The notes beneath the pieces were generated by a model. The model was not told where the DNA came from. It saw only the letters and a program-made list of their open reading frames with translations, and made no database searches. DNA of 64,000 nucleotides from Blastococcus sp. CT_GayMR16 (GTDB lineage Bacteria > Actinomycetota > Actinomycetes > Mycobacteriales > Geodermatophilaceae): contig NZ_SPQK01000003.1 in NCBI RefSeq assembly GCF_004570875.1, positions 186,001-250,000 of the forward strand, given 5' to 3'. The translations under genes were made by a program, and so were the position numbers. Shown here one piece after another: positions 25,268-32,874 of this stretch (position 1 is its first letter; the number at the start of each line of letters is the position of its first letter).

Positions 25268-26043
25268 GCGAGGCAGGAGCGCTGGTCGAGGTCGTCGGGC
25301 TGTCGGCGGGCTACGGCCGCACCCGGGTGCTGGAGTCGATCCGGCTGACCGTGGAGCCCGGCGGCTGGCTGGCGATCATCGGCCCCAACGGCTCGGGGAA
25401 GTCGACGCTGCTGCGGTCGATCCTCGGGTTCCACCCGCACCAGGGACTCGTCCGGGTCGACGGGCTGCCGACGACCGGCATGGCCCGCCGCGACCGCGCC
25501 CGGTGCCTGGCCTACGCGCCCCAGACCCCCGTCCTCCCCGACGGCGTGACGACCCGCGACTACGTGGCGCTCGGCCGCACCCCCCACCGGCCACTGCTGG
25601 CGGCACCCCGCGGCGTGGACCGGCAGGTCGTCGCCGACGTCATGGAGCGCCTGGAACTGGACCGGCTGGCCGAGCGGCCCCTCGCCACGCTCTCCGGCGG
25701 CGAGCAGCAGCGGGCGGTGCTGGCGCGGGCCCTGGCCCAGCAGCCGCGCGTGCTGCTGCTCGACGAGCCGACGGCGTCCCTGGACCTCGGGCACGCCCAG
25801 CAGGTGCTCGACCTGGTCGACCGGCTCCGCCGCCAGGACGGGCTCACCGTGCTGAGCACGCTGCACGACCTCACGCTGGCCGGTCAGTACGCCGACCGGT
25901 TGGCGCTGCTGTCGGAGGGCCGGGTCGTCGCCGAGGGGCGGCCCGCCGAGGTGCTCACCCCGGCGGCGCTGCACACCCACTACGGCGCGCGGGCCGAGGT
26001 CGTCGTGGGCCCGAACGGCCCGGCCGTACTGCCGGTGCGGTGA
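25264..26043 (+). CDS. btuD: Cobalamin ABC transporter ATP-binding protein BtuD
   Basis: 259 residues. Walker A GPNGSGKST (about 40-48), signature LSGGEQQRAVLARAL, Walker B VLLLDEPTASLD and an H-loop at TLHDL. It powers the BtuC channel. ATG 25264 overlaps the btuC stop by 4 nt. It ends the riboswitch-controlled operon; an 18-bp repeat found also behind dppF begins 4 nt after the stop, and a hairpin follows. Confidence 0.9.
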   Translation: MSEAGALVEVVGLSAGYGRTRVLESIRLTVEPGGWLAIIGPNGSGKSTLLRSILGFHPHQGLVRVDGLPTTGMARRDRARCLAYAPQTPVLPDGVTTRDYVALGRTPHRPLLAAPRGVDRQVVADVMERLELDRLAERPLATLSGGEQQRAVLARALAQQPRVLLLDEPTASLDLGHAQQVLDLVDRLRRQDGLTVLSTLHDLTLAGQYADRLALLSEGRVVAEGRPAEVLTPAALHTHYGARAEVVVGPNGPAVLPVR

Positions 26044-26046
26044 CGC

Positions 26047-26064
26047 TGCGATCCTCCGGACCGC
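26047..26064 (+). repeat. 18-bp 3'-end repeat, copy behind btuD
   Basis: TGCGATCCTCCGGACCGC. The identical 18 bases occur on the minus strand at 53496-53513, behind dppF, in the same orientation relative to the gene they follow, and a variant at 53528-53545. The core GCGATCC-TCC-GG(A)(C/T)CGC can fold into a small hairpin. Confidence 0.6.
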
Positions 26065-26105
26065 GCCGCGGCCACGTGGCTACCCCGGCTGCGTCGAGCC
26101 ACGAC

Positions 26106-26147
26106 GTCGTCCCTGCGCGGACCCCTTCGGGGCCTACTCGGGACGAC
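26106..26147. terminator. Hairpin between convergent btuD and pxpC
   Basis: GTCGTCCC (26106-26113) pairs with GGGACGAC (26140-26147), and the loop holds a second stem CCCC-TTC-GGGG. It lies 5 nt before the pxpC stop and 62 nt after the btuD stop, well placed to end both. Confidence 0.6.
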
Positions 26148-26152
26148 CGTGC

Positions 26153-26998
26153 TCAGGCGCGGAAGCGGACGACGTCGCCGGGCCGCAGTTGGGCGGCGGC
26201 CGGCAGGTCCGCCGTCGTCACGACGGCCAGGACCGGGTAGCCGCCGGTGACGGGGTGATCGGCCAGGAACAGCACCGGAGCGCCGTCGGACGGCACCTGC
26301 ACTGCCCCCGGCACCAGCCCCTCGCTCGGCAGCTCGTCCGTGCGCGCCCGGGTCAGCTCAGGGCCGGCCAGCCGGAGCCCGACCCGGTTGCTGTCCGCGG
26401 TGACCGTCCACTCCTTCGTCGTCAGCGCCGTCCAGGCGGCCGGGTCCAGCCAGTCCCGGCGGGGTCCCGGCAGCACGTGCAGAACCGGCGCGGACGCCGG
26501 CGGCCGGACGGGTGCGACGTCGACGAACGGCTCCTCCGCGTGCAGGGTGCCGACCGGCAGCCGGTCGCCCGGTGCCAGCGGAGCAGGCCCGAGCCCGGAC
26601 AGGGTGTCGGTGCTGCGTGAGCCGAGGACCGGAGGGACGTCGATGCCGCCCCGCACCGCGAGGTAGGTGCGCAGTCCCACCGGGGGCACGCCGACGGCCA
26701 GCTCCGCTCCGGGGCGCAGCGTGAAGGGCGCGCCGAACGGTGCGGCCCGTCCGTCCACGGTCACCGGCGCCGGGGCTCCCGTGACGGCGACGAGCACGGT
26801 CCGCCCGGCGCGGACGCGCAGGCCACCGGCCGTGACCTCGAGAACGGCCGCCGCCATTTCGTTGCCCACCAGCCGGTTCGCCAGGCCGGCCGCCGCGGCA
26901 TCGGCCACGCCCGACCGGGGCACCCCGATGGCTGCGTAGCCGCCGCGCCCGACGTCCTGGACGGTGGCCAGCGGCCCGGTCGCGACGACGGTGAGCAT
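26153..26998 (-). CDS. pxpC: 5-oxoprolinase subunit PxpC (biotin-dependent carboxyltransferase-like)
   Basis: 281 residues. The start LTVVATGPLATVQDVGRGGYAAIGVPRSGVAD is the family signature, with GNEMAAAVLEVTAGG and the late PVTGGYPVLAVV. PxpABC hydrolyses 5-oxoproline (pyroglutamate) to glutamate with ATP. The ATG at 26998 shares its A with the end of the pxpB stop (TGATG), so the two are coupled. pxpA lies 1.4 kb upstream behind an oppositely oriented gene. Confidence 0.9.
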   Translation of the reverse strand: MLTVVATGPLATVQDVGRGGYAAIGVPRSGVADAAAAGLANRLVGNEMAAAVLEVTAGGLRVRAGRTVLVAVTGAPAPVTVDGRAAPFGAPFTLRPGAELAVGVPPVGLRTYLAVRGGIDVPPVLGSRSTDTLSGLGPAPLAPGDRLPVGTLHAEEPFVDVAPVRPPASAPVLHVLPGPRRDWLDPAAWTALTTKEWTVTADSNRVGLRLAGPELTRARTDELPSEGLVPGAVQVPSDGAPVLFLADHPVTGGYPVLAVVTTADLPAAAQLRPGDVVRFRA

Positions 26999-27630
26999 CA
27001 GCCCACCTCCCGCAGGCGCACCGACGTGCCCGGTGCGAGCAGGGCCGGCGGGTCGCGGTCGACGTCGAACAGGACCGCCTCGGTCCGGCCGACGAGCTGC
27101 CAGCCGCCCGGCGAGGCCTGCGGGTACACGCCGGCGAACGGACCGGCCAGGGCCACCGACCCGGCCGGCACCCGGGTGCGCGGGGTCGCCCGTCGCGGGA
27201 CGTGCAGGTCCTCGGGCAGGCCGCTGAGGTAGCTGAAGCCGGGCGCGAACCCGCCGAAGGCGACCGTGAACTCGACGGCGGTCAGTGCCGAGACGACGGC
27301 CGGGACGCTGCGGCCGGTCAGCTCGGCGACATCGGCGAGGTCGGCGCCGTCGAAGACCACCGGGAGGTCCACCGGGTCGCCGGCGCGTGCGGTCTCCGGT
27401 GTCTCCAGGGAGAGCCGCCGCAGCGACACGACGTCGAGGTCCGACGGCGCCCGGTCCAGGACGACGAGCACGGTGCGGGCGGCCGGCACGAGATCACGCT
27501 GACCCGGCAGCGGTGAGCGCGCCAACGCCGACCGGAGGGCGGCGACGGCGGGCAGGCCGGCCACCTCGACCAGGAGGGCGCGATCCCCGTACGGCAGCAC
27601 CCGAAGCTCCCCTGCCGAGTCCCGCTCCAC
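26998..27630 (-). CDS. pxpB: 5-oxoprolinase subunit PxpB (KipI-like)
   Basis: 210 residues. Family blocks LRVLPYGDRALLVE at the start, the SALTAVEFTVAFGGFAPGFSYLSGLPEDLHVPRR segment, then GSVALAG and YPQASPGGWQLVGRT. GTG 27630 with GGGGGA before it gives the usual N-terminus; the frame stays open upstream but lacks conservation. It acts with PxpA and PxpC. Divergent from the GAF-ANTAR gene, 68 nt apart. Confidence 0.9.
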   Translation of the reverse strand: MERDSAGELRVLPYGDRALLVEVAGLPAVAALRSALARSPLPGQRDLVPAARTVLVVLDRAPSDLDVVSLRRLSLETPETARAGDPVDLPVVFDGADLADVAELTGRSVPAVVSALTAVEFTVAFGGFAPGFSYLSGLPEDLHVPRRATPRTRVPAGSVALAGPFAGVYPQASPGGWQLVGRTEAVLFDVDRDPPALLAPGTSVRLREVG

Positions 27631-27698
27631 TCCCCCATGATCGGCGCCCGCCCGCCGTGTCGACCAGCGGGCCCCGGCGAGCGGCCGGATCATGAGGT

Positions 27699-28427
27699 GT
27701 GACCATCGCCGAGCGCTTCGGGGCAGAGCTGGAGGGGACCGCTGATCCCGACCTCGCGGGCCCCGAGTTGCTGCCCGTCCGGCTGGCCCGGGCGTGCGCC
27801 CGGACACTGGCCGTGGACGGCGCCGGGCTGAGCCTCGTCGACGCCTCGCAGCAGCGGATCCCGCTGGGCGCCAGCTCCGAGGTCGCCGAGGTCGCCGAAC
27901 GGCTGCAGTTCACCGTCGGCGCCGGCCCGTGCATGACCGCACAGGAGACCCGGCAGCCGGTGTTCGCCGTCGAGGAGGACCTGCGGCGGCGCTGGCCGGT
28001 CTTCACCGAGCTGCTCGTCGGGGCCACCCCGTTCCGAGCCGTGGTCGCCCTGCCGCTGCAGCCCGCCCTGGCCGGTGCCGGCGCGATCGACCTCTACTTC
28101 CGCGACTCGGCCGACGTGCTCGACCTCGACGTGTTCGAGGCCCTGGCGGTGGGCGAGCTCGTGACGTCCCTGCTCAGTGAGGCCGCCGTCTGGTCGGAGT
28201 GGTCCCCGGCCCAGGGCCCCGAGTGGCTGCAGGGGCCGGCGCCCCAGCGGCGGGCCGCCGTGTGGGAGGCAATGGGCAAGCTCAGCGTCGATCTGGAAGT
28301 GAGCGCCGCGGAGGCGCTCACCCTGCTCCGGGCCCACGCCTACGGGGCCGGCCTCACGGTGGACGACGTCGCCGGGGAGCTGCTCGCCGGGCACCTGCGC
28401 GCGGCGGACCTGCAGACCCCCACCTGA
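27699..28427 (+). CDS. GAF-ANTAR domain regulator
   Basis: 242 residues. A GAF-like sensor (about 20-160, with GAGPCMTAQETRQPVF) precedes a C-terminal region from about 190 that has the ANTAR-type spacing: AAVWEAMGKLSVDLEVSAAEALTLLRAHAY and VDDVAGELLAG. ANTAR domains bind tandem hairpins in RNA and cause antitermination. The usual early Gln/Arg-Ala-Gly motif reads differently here (KLSVDLEVSAAEA), so RNA binding is likely but not certain. It sits between pxpB and pxpA on the other strand; GTG 27699 is used. Confidence 0.78.
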   Translation: MTIAERFGAELEGTADPDLAGPELLPVRLARACARTLAVDGAGLSLVDASQQRIPLGASSEVAEVAERLQFTVGAGPCMTAQETRQPVFAVEEDLRRRWPVFTELLVGATPFRAVVALPLQPALAGAGAIDLYFRDSADVLDLDVFEALAVGELVTSLLSEAAVWSEWSPAQGPEWLQGPAPQRRAAVWEAMGKLSVDLEVSAAEALTLLRAHAYGAGLTVDDVAGELLAGHLRAADLQTPT

Positions 28428-28431
28428 CCGG

Positions 28432-29208
28432 TCAGAGCACGAACGGCGCCGGCGTGAGACCCGCGGCCTCCAGTGCGGCCCGCACGGCCCGCGCCAGCTC
28501 GACCGCGCCCGGGGTGTCGCCGTGCACGCAGACCGACTCGACCTGCACCCGCACCACGGTGCCGTCCACCGCGACGACCTCGCCGTCCGCGGCCATCCGC
28601 ACGGCCCGTTCGGCGACCGTGGCCGGGTCGTGCACCAGAGCGCCGGGCTCCCGGCGCGAGACGAGCGTGCCGGCCGGTGTGTAGCCGCGGTCGGCGAACC
28701 CCTCCCGGACCGTGCGCAGGCCCGCCGCCTCCGCCGTCCTCAGCAGCGCCGAACCGGGGAGCCCGAGGACCGGGAGCCGGTCGTCGAAGGCCGTGACCGC
28801 CCGCACCACGGCCGCGGCCTGCGCGTCGTGGTCCACGACCGCGTTGTAGAGCGCGCCGTGCGGCTTCACGTAGGCCATCCGGCTGCCGCTGGCGCGGGCG
28901 ATCCCGTCAAGGGCGGCGAGCTGGTACAGGACGTCGTCGGTCAGCTCGCCCGGTTCGACGTCGATGAACCGGCGGCCGAACCCGGGCAGATCGCGGTAGG
29001 ACACCTGGGCGCCGACGGTCACACCGGCAGCGGCCGCCCCCTCGCAGACCCGCCGCATGGTCGACGGGTCGCCCGCGTGGAACCCGCACGCCACGTTCGC
29101 GCTGGTCACGAGCCCGAGCAGGGCGTCGTCGTCCCCCAGCTGCCAGACGCCGAACCCCTCCCCGAGGTCGGCGTTGAGGTCGACGAGACGGGCCTCCGGA
29201 GTGGTCAC
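28432..29208 (-). CDS. pxpA: 5-oxoprolinase subunit PxpA (LamB/YcsF family)
   Basis: 258 residues. [12 protein letters not shown] at the start, [26 protein letters not shown] and [17 protein letters not shown] are all LamB/YcsF hallmarks. It is the hydrolytic subunit of the ATP-dependent 5-oxoprolinase. GTG 29208 is chosen by the position of the first conserved strand; the frame is open upstream. Separated from pxpB/pxpC by the ANTAR gene on the opposite strand, so it needs its own promoter, probably in the palindrome-rich region before 29366. Confidence 0.9.
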   Translation of the reverse strand: MTTPEARLVDLNADLGEGFGVWQLGDDDALLGLVTSANVACGFHAGDPSTMRRVCEGAAAAGVTVGAQVSYRDLPGFGRRFIDVEPGELTDDVLYQLAALDGIARASGSRMAYVKPHGALYNAVVDHDAQAAAVVRAVTAFDDRLPVLGLPGSALLRTAEAAGLRTVREGFADRGYTPAGTLVSRREPGALVHDPATVAERAVRMAADGEVVAVDGTVVRVQVESVCVHGDTPGAVELARAVRAALEAAGLTPAPFVL

Positions 29209-29279
29209 CGGCGCAGTCTGGCACCGGTGCCGCGCGGCGGCCCGCGCCTGGGGTCGATGTGTGGTCATGGCGACATGTC

Positions 29280-29334
29280 GACAATCAGTGGTCGATTGTC
29301 CACTGTGCGTATGCAATCCTGTACGTACAGGATT
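29280..29334. promoter_or_regulatory. Two palindromes in the pxpA / SpoIIE-phosphatase divergent promoter region
   Basis: GACAATC-N7-GATTGTC spans 29280-29300, and a perfect 20-bp palindrome AATCCTGTACGTACAGGATT spans 29315-29334. The stretch is clearly less GC-rich than its surroundings. It lies between the divergent starts at 29208 and 29366 and looks like operator sites for one or two dimeric regulators. Confidence 0.55.
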
Positions 29335-29365
29335 CAGTTCGTCCGCCGAGGGAGGTGACGACCCC

Positions 29366-31045
29366 GTGCCCACCTCCGGGATCGCTGCTCCTGCCCTCCT
29401 GGAGGCGCTGCCCGACGTGATCCTCGTGGCCGACGCCGCGGGCAACGTCGTCTACGCCAATCCGGCCGTCCGGTCGCTGCTGGGCCACGAGCCCGCCGAC
29501 CTCCGGGGTCGCTCGCTGGACGTGCTCATGCCTGAGCGGTTCCGTACGGCCCACAACCGCGGGTACTCACGGTTCCTGGCCACCGGGGTCGGCACGCTGG
29601 TCGGGGCGACGACGCAGGTCCCGGCCCTCCATGCGAACGGGTCCGAGGTCGCCGTCGAGCTCACCCTCTCCCGGCTCGACGGCGGACGTGAGGGAGCCCT
29701 GCCGGCCGGTGACGTCGAGGGCGCTCCCGCGGGTGGTGTCGTGGTCGCTGCCCTACGGGACGCGAGCACGACCATCCGCCTCGAGCGGCAGATCGAGGTC
29801 GCCCGCTACCTGACGGCCACTCTCCGGGTGACCGCCGCGCTCACCGAGGCGGCCGACGCCGACGTCGCGTTCGAGCAGCTCCTCCCCACCCTGTGCGCCG
29901 AGCTCGACTGGGACGCCGCCACGCTCTGGCAGCCGGAGGGCTGCGGCGGCCGACTCATCCATGCCGGGACATGGAGCGCTCCCGACGCCCCCGTGCCGGC
30001 GCTGGAGGCCGGCATCCGAGGTCGCGCGTTCAGCCGCGGCGAGGGCCTGCCGGGCCTCGCCTGGCAGCGGCGGGAACCGGTGGTCATCGAGGACCTCGGG
30101 AGCGACCCACGCTTCCTGCGCGGCGACGCCGCCCGGAGCGACGACCTGCGCACGGCCGTGGCCTTCCCGGTGCTGCGCGGCGACGACCTGCTGGCGGTCT
30201 GCGAGTTGTTCTCCCGCGAGCAGCGACCGGTGCCGCCCGAGTTGGTCGACGTGCTGGCCAGCGCGGGACGGCAGATCGGGCAGTTCCTGGCCCGGCTCCG
30301 CGCGGAGTCGGAGGTGCGGGGCCTGGCCGACACCCTGCAGCGCAGCCTTCTTCCCTCGCACCTGCCCGCCATTCCCGGGATCCAGCTCGCGGCGCGCTAC
30401 CGGGCCGGCGCGGAGGGCGTCTTCGTCGGTGGCGACACCTACGACGTCATGCCGCTCCCGGACGGGCGGTGGATGGTGCTCATCGCCGACGTCTGCGGAA
30501 CGGGCGCGGAGGCCGCCGCGATGACGGCCCTCACCCGTCACACGGCACGGGCCGCCTCGTCCACGGGCAACCCCGCCGAGGTGCTCTGCGCGGTGAACAC
30601 CGCCCTGCTGCACGAGCAGGGTTCGGGGCCGCTGCGGTTCGTCACCGCGTGCTGCCTGGTGCTGCAGCCGGGGCCCGGCGGGACGACGGCCCGGGTGGCC
30701 CTGGCCGGCCATCCACCACCCCTGCGCCGGGACACCGCGGGGGCGGTCACCGAGGTCGGTCTCGTGGGGCGTCCCCTGGGGATCGACCCGGACGTCGTGT
30801 ACGAGCAGGTCGACGTCGCACTTCCCCACGGCACGACCATGGTGCTGTACACCGACGGCGTCACCGAGGCCCGGGACGACGCCGGCGTCCAGTTCGGCGA
30901 GGCCGGGCTGATCGACGTCCTCCGGAGGACCGCGGCACTCCCGGCGGACGCGACGGTCGAGGCCGTCTCCGCGGCCGTGGAGCGGCAGGTCAGCGGATCG
31001 AGGTACGCCGCCGACGACCAGGCGGTGCTGGCCATCGGCTGCTGA
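29366..31045 (+). CDS. PAS-GAF-SpoIIE (PP2C) phosphatase
   Basis: 559 residues. A PAS domain (about 8-135: [27 protein letters not shown]), a GAF domain (about 160-310) and a SpoIIE/PP2C phosphatase (about 345-555). Metal-binding residues are present: [26 protein letters not shown] and [13 protein letters not shown]. Such proteins dephosphorylate anti-sigma antagonists (RsbV type) in partner-switching stress circuits; no anti-sigma or antagonist gene is in the window. GTG 29366 follows GGGAGG at about 11 nt. Regulated perhaps by the palindromes just upstream. Confidence 0.88.
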   Translation: MPTSGIAAPALLEALPDVILVADAAGNVVYANPAVRSLLGHEPADLRGRSLDVLMPERFRTAHNRGYSRFLATGVGTLVGATTQVPALHANGSEVAVELTLSRLDGGREGALPAGDVEGAPAGGVVVAALRDASTTIRLERQIEVARYLTATLRVTAALTEAADADVAFEQLLPTLCAELDWDAATLWQPEGCGGRLIHAGTWSAPDAPVPALEAGIRGRAFSRGEGLPGLAWQRREPVVIEDLGSDPRFLRGDAARSDDLRTAVAFPVLRGDDLLAVCELFSREQRPVPPELVDVLASAGRQIGQFLARLRAESEVRGLADTLQRSLLPSHLPAIPGIQLAARYRAGAEGVFVGGDTYDVMPLPDGRWMVLIADVCGTGAEAAAMTALTRHTARAASSTGNPAEVLCAVNTALLHEQGSGPLRFVTACCLVLQPGPGGTTARVALAGHPPPLRRDTAGAVTEVGLVGRPLGIDPDVVYEQVDVALPHGTTMVLYTDGVTEARDDAGVQFGEAGLIDVLRRTAALPADATVEAVSAAVERQVSGSRYAADDQAVLAIGC

Positions 31046-31060
31046 GCCGGTGCGCCCGGA

Positions 31061-31744
31061 TCAGCCCGTCTGACCCGTCACCGCGTGCGGCGCACCCACC
31101 GGCTTGGACTCCGGTGAGCCCCGCTGGCGGAGGTAGACGGTGAAGATCGCCATCGAGCCGACGGCGAGCATCTCCGACTGCCAGTTCTGCAGGGTCCGGT
31201 TCCAGAAGTCCGCGTGGCCGAGATAGCCCAGCCAGGTCACCGGGTCCTCGTGGCTGCCGAGCTGGTCGGAGTTGAAGGCCGCCCAGCCGGCCACCGAGGA
31301 CGACGCCCAGGTCAGCAGGAACAGCGTGCCCATGAGCAGACCGAGGGAGCGGGAGAAGACGGCGGTCCGCCACCCGCCGGCCTTCACTGCCGGCGGGGAG
31401 TCCCGCTTCGCGTGGGCGCCGACGCGCTGCTTCTCGTCGGACTCGGTGCCGGCCTCCTCGAGCTTCTTCGACTCCGCGGAACCGCGCTGGATCAGCCACA
31501 CGGTCGCGAAGATGTAGAGGAAGAACTGCAGGTACTCCGACTGCCAGTTCTCCATGACGTCGACCGCGAAGGACGACGACGTGAGGAAGCGACCGAGAGT
31601 GATCGGGTCCAGCCCGTCGGACACGCGCTGGTCGTTGAGGTCGGCGACGCCGGCGAACGCCTGGCCGACGAGGCTGAGCAGGAACAGCGCACCGAAGCCG
31701 AGGCTCAGGCTGTTCTCGCGGAGGAAGCGACGCACGCCGCTCAC
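31061..31744 (-). CDS. DUF6766 membrane protein
   Basis: 227 residues with four hydrophobic helices in two similar halves: FLRENSLSLGFGALFLLSLVGQAFAG ... ENWQSEYLQFFLYIFATVWLIQRGS, then SLGLLMGTLFLLTWASSSVAGWAAF ... QNWQSEMLAVGSMAIFTVYLRQRGS. The repeated NWQSE(Y/M)L and (L)RQRGS(A/P)ESK points to an internal duplication. GTG 31744 overlaps the stop of a 30-residue microprotein as GTGA. Function unknown. Confidence 0.82.
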   Translation of the reverse strand: MSGVRRFLRENSLSLGFGALFLLSLVGQAFAGVADLNDQRVSDGLDPITLGRFLTSSSFAVDVMENWQSEYLQFFLYIFATVWLIQRGSAESKKLEEAGTESDEKQRVGAHAKRDSPPAVKAGGWRTAVFSRSLGLLMGTLFLLTWASSSVAGWAAFNSDQLGSHEDPVTWLGYLGHADFWNRTLQNWQSEMLAVGSMAIFTVYLRQRGSPESKPVGAPHAVTGQTG

Positions 31745-31833
31745 CGCCCCAGCCAGCCGAGCGTCGTGAAGTAGACGATGCCGAGGAACAGGACCACGAG
31801 GTAGAGCACGTAGACCGCGCGGACGCCCTTCAC
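31741..31833 (-). CDS. 30-residue single-helix membrane microprotein
   Basis: GTG 31833 to TGA 31741 encodes 30 residues: a short basic start (VKGVRAVY), one hydrophobic helix (VLYLVVLFLGIVYF) and a short TTLGWLGR end. Its GTG overlaps the lipoprotein stop and its stop overlaps the DUF6766 start, both as 4-nt GTGA. Such double coupling, plus a clean membrane-helix pattern and positive-inside start, argues for real translation. It fills the space between two genes exactly. It is likely a subunit or regulator of the DUF6766 membrane protein; I know of no described family. Confidence 0.65.
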   Translation of the reverse strand: MKGVRAVYVLYLVVLFLGIVYFTTLGWLGR

Positions 31834-32231
31834 GAGCCCTCGACCTGGCACGTGTAGGGGAGGCCCGCGCCCTGCGACCGGCAGGCGGCCGCGGTGACCT
31901 TCCACCCGTCCGCCGTCCGGGTCAGGAAGACGGTGTCGTCGGTGAGGCGGGCCTGCGCCTCCTCACCCCACACCTCCACGGCGGTGACGTCGCCGCTGCC
32001 GACGGGAAGGTCGGCGATCGCGTCCTCGCAGGATGCACCCTCGCCCTCGACCAGCGCCTCGACGACATTGGCGGCGAGCAGCTGGCAGCGGGCCGCCGGG
32101 TCGTCCTCCGCACCGGCGAACGTCGCGGCCACGCTCTCCACCTCGTCGGCTCCCAGACTGCCGCAGCCGCTCACCAGCAACGCCGCGGCGCCGGTGAGGG
32201 CGACCGCCCAGCGTCTTTTCCGCGTGGCCAT
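31830..32231 (-). CDS. Small secreted lipoprotein
   Basis: 133 residues. Arg/Lys-rich start, hydrophobic helix and lipobox LLVSGC with lipidated Cys at about 23. The mature part has four further Cys residues (RCQLL, SCEDA, AACRS, YTCQV), which could form two disulfides, and resembles small actinobacterial lipoproteins of unknown role with an NTF2-like fold (GDVTAVEVWGEEAQARLTDDTVFLTRTADGWKV). ATG 32231 is preceded by AGGAG. First gene of an operon with the microprotein and DUF6766. Confidence 0.8.
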   Translation of the reverse strand: MATRKRRWAVALTGAAALLVSGCGSLGADEVESVAATFAGAEDDPAARCQLLAANVVEALVEGEGASCEDAIADLPVGSGDVTAVEVWGEEAQARLTDDTVFLTRTADGWKVTAAACRSQGAGLPYTCQVEGS

Positions 32232-32357
32232 CTGGCAGCTCCTGTCGACGTGGATCCCGTCAGGCCTACCCGACGCGATCCCGCACGCAAACGATCTTCA
32301 CCCGGTCGGGCTGCTCGGACGGTTGTCCGCCGCGTGCGGGACTGCCAGGGTCGCCGG

Positions 32358-32867
32358 GTGCGCATCGATCCGCCTGACTCAGGCCCCGAGCTCGACCAGC
32401 TGACCAGCTTCCTGGACCTGCAGCGGGCGACGGTGCTGTGGAAGACCGAGGGCCTCACCCGCGAGCAGCTGGCCCAGCCGCATCCGCCGTCGACGCTCAC
32501 CCTCGGCGGGCTGCTCAATCACCTGGCCCTGGTCGAGGACTCGTGGTTCCGGGTGCGGTTCGTGGGGCTGCCGGACGACGAACTGTGGGCGGGCATCGAC
32601 TGGGACGCCGACCCGGACTTCGAGTTCCGCACCGCGGCCGAGGTCGAGCCGGAGGAGCTGCGGCGCCGCTACGAGGAGGCGTGCGCCCGGAGCCGGGAGG
32701 TGGTGGCCGGGGCGGACAGCCTCGACCAGCTGTCGGTGGAGAGGCGGCGCACAGGGCAGCAGTTCGACCTGCGCTGGATGCTGCTGCACATGATCGAGGA
32801 GACCGCCCGGCACGCCGGGCACGCCGACCTCCTCCGGGAAGCCATCGACGGCGCGACCGGACAGTGA
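32358..32867 (+). CDS. DinB-family (DUF664) putative mycothiol-dependent enzyme
   Basis: 169 residues, four-helix-bundle DinB type. The metal His triad is visible: LLNHLALVE (first His) and MLLHMIEETARHAGHADLLRE (two more), with LTREQLAQPHPPSTLTLGGLL before it. DUF664 members are often mycothiol-dependent S-transferases; mshB in this window supports mycothiol in the host. GTG 32358 is used. Convergent with pepA, 7 nt apart. Confidence 0.85.
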   Translation: MRIDPPDSGPELDQLTSFLDLQRATVLWKTEGLTREQLAQPHPPSTLTLGGLLNHLALVEDSWFRVRFVGLPDDELWAGIDWDADPDFEFRTAAEVEPEELRRRYEEACARSREVVAGADSLDQLSVERRRTGQQFDLRWMLLHMIEETARHAGHADLLREAIDGATGQ

Positions 32868-32874
32868 CCCGTTC

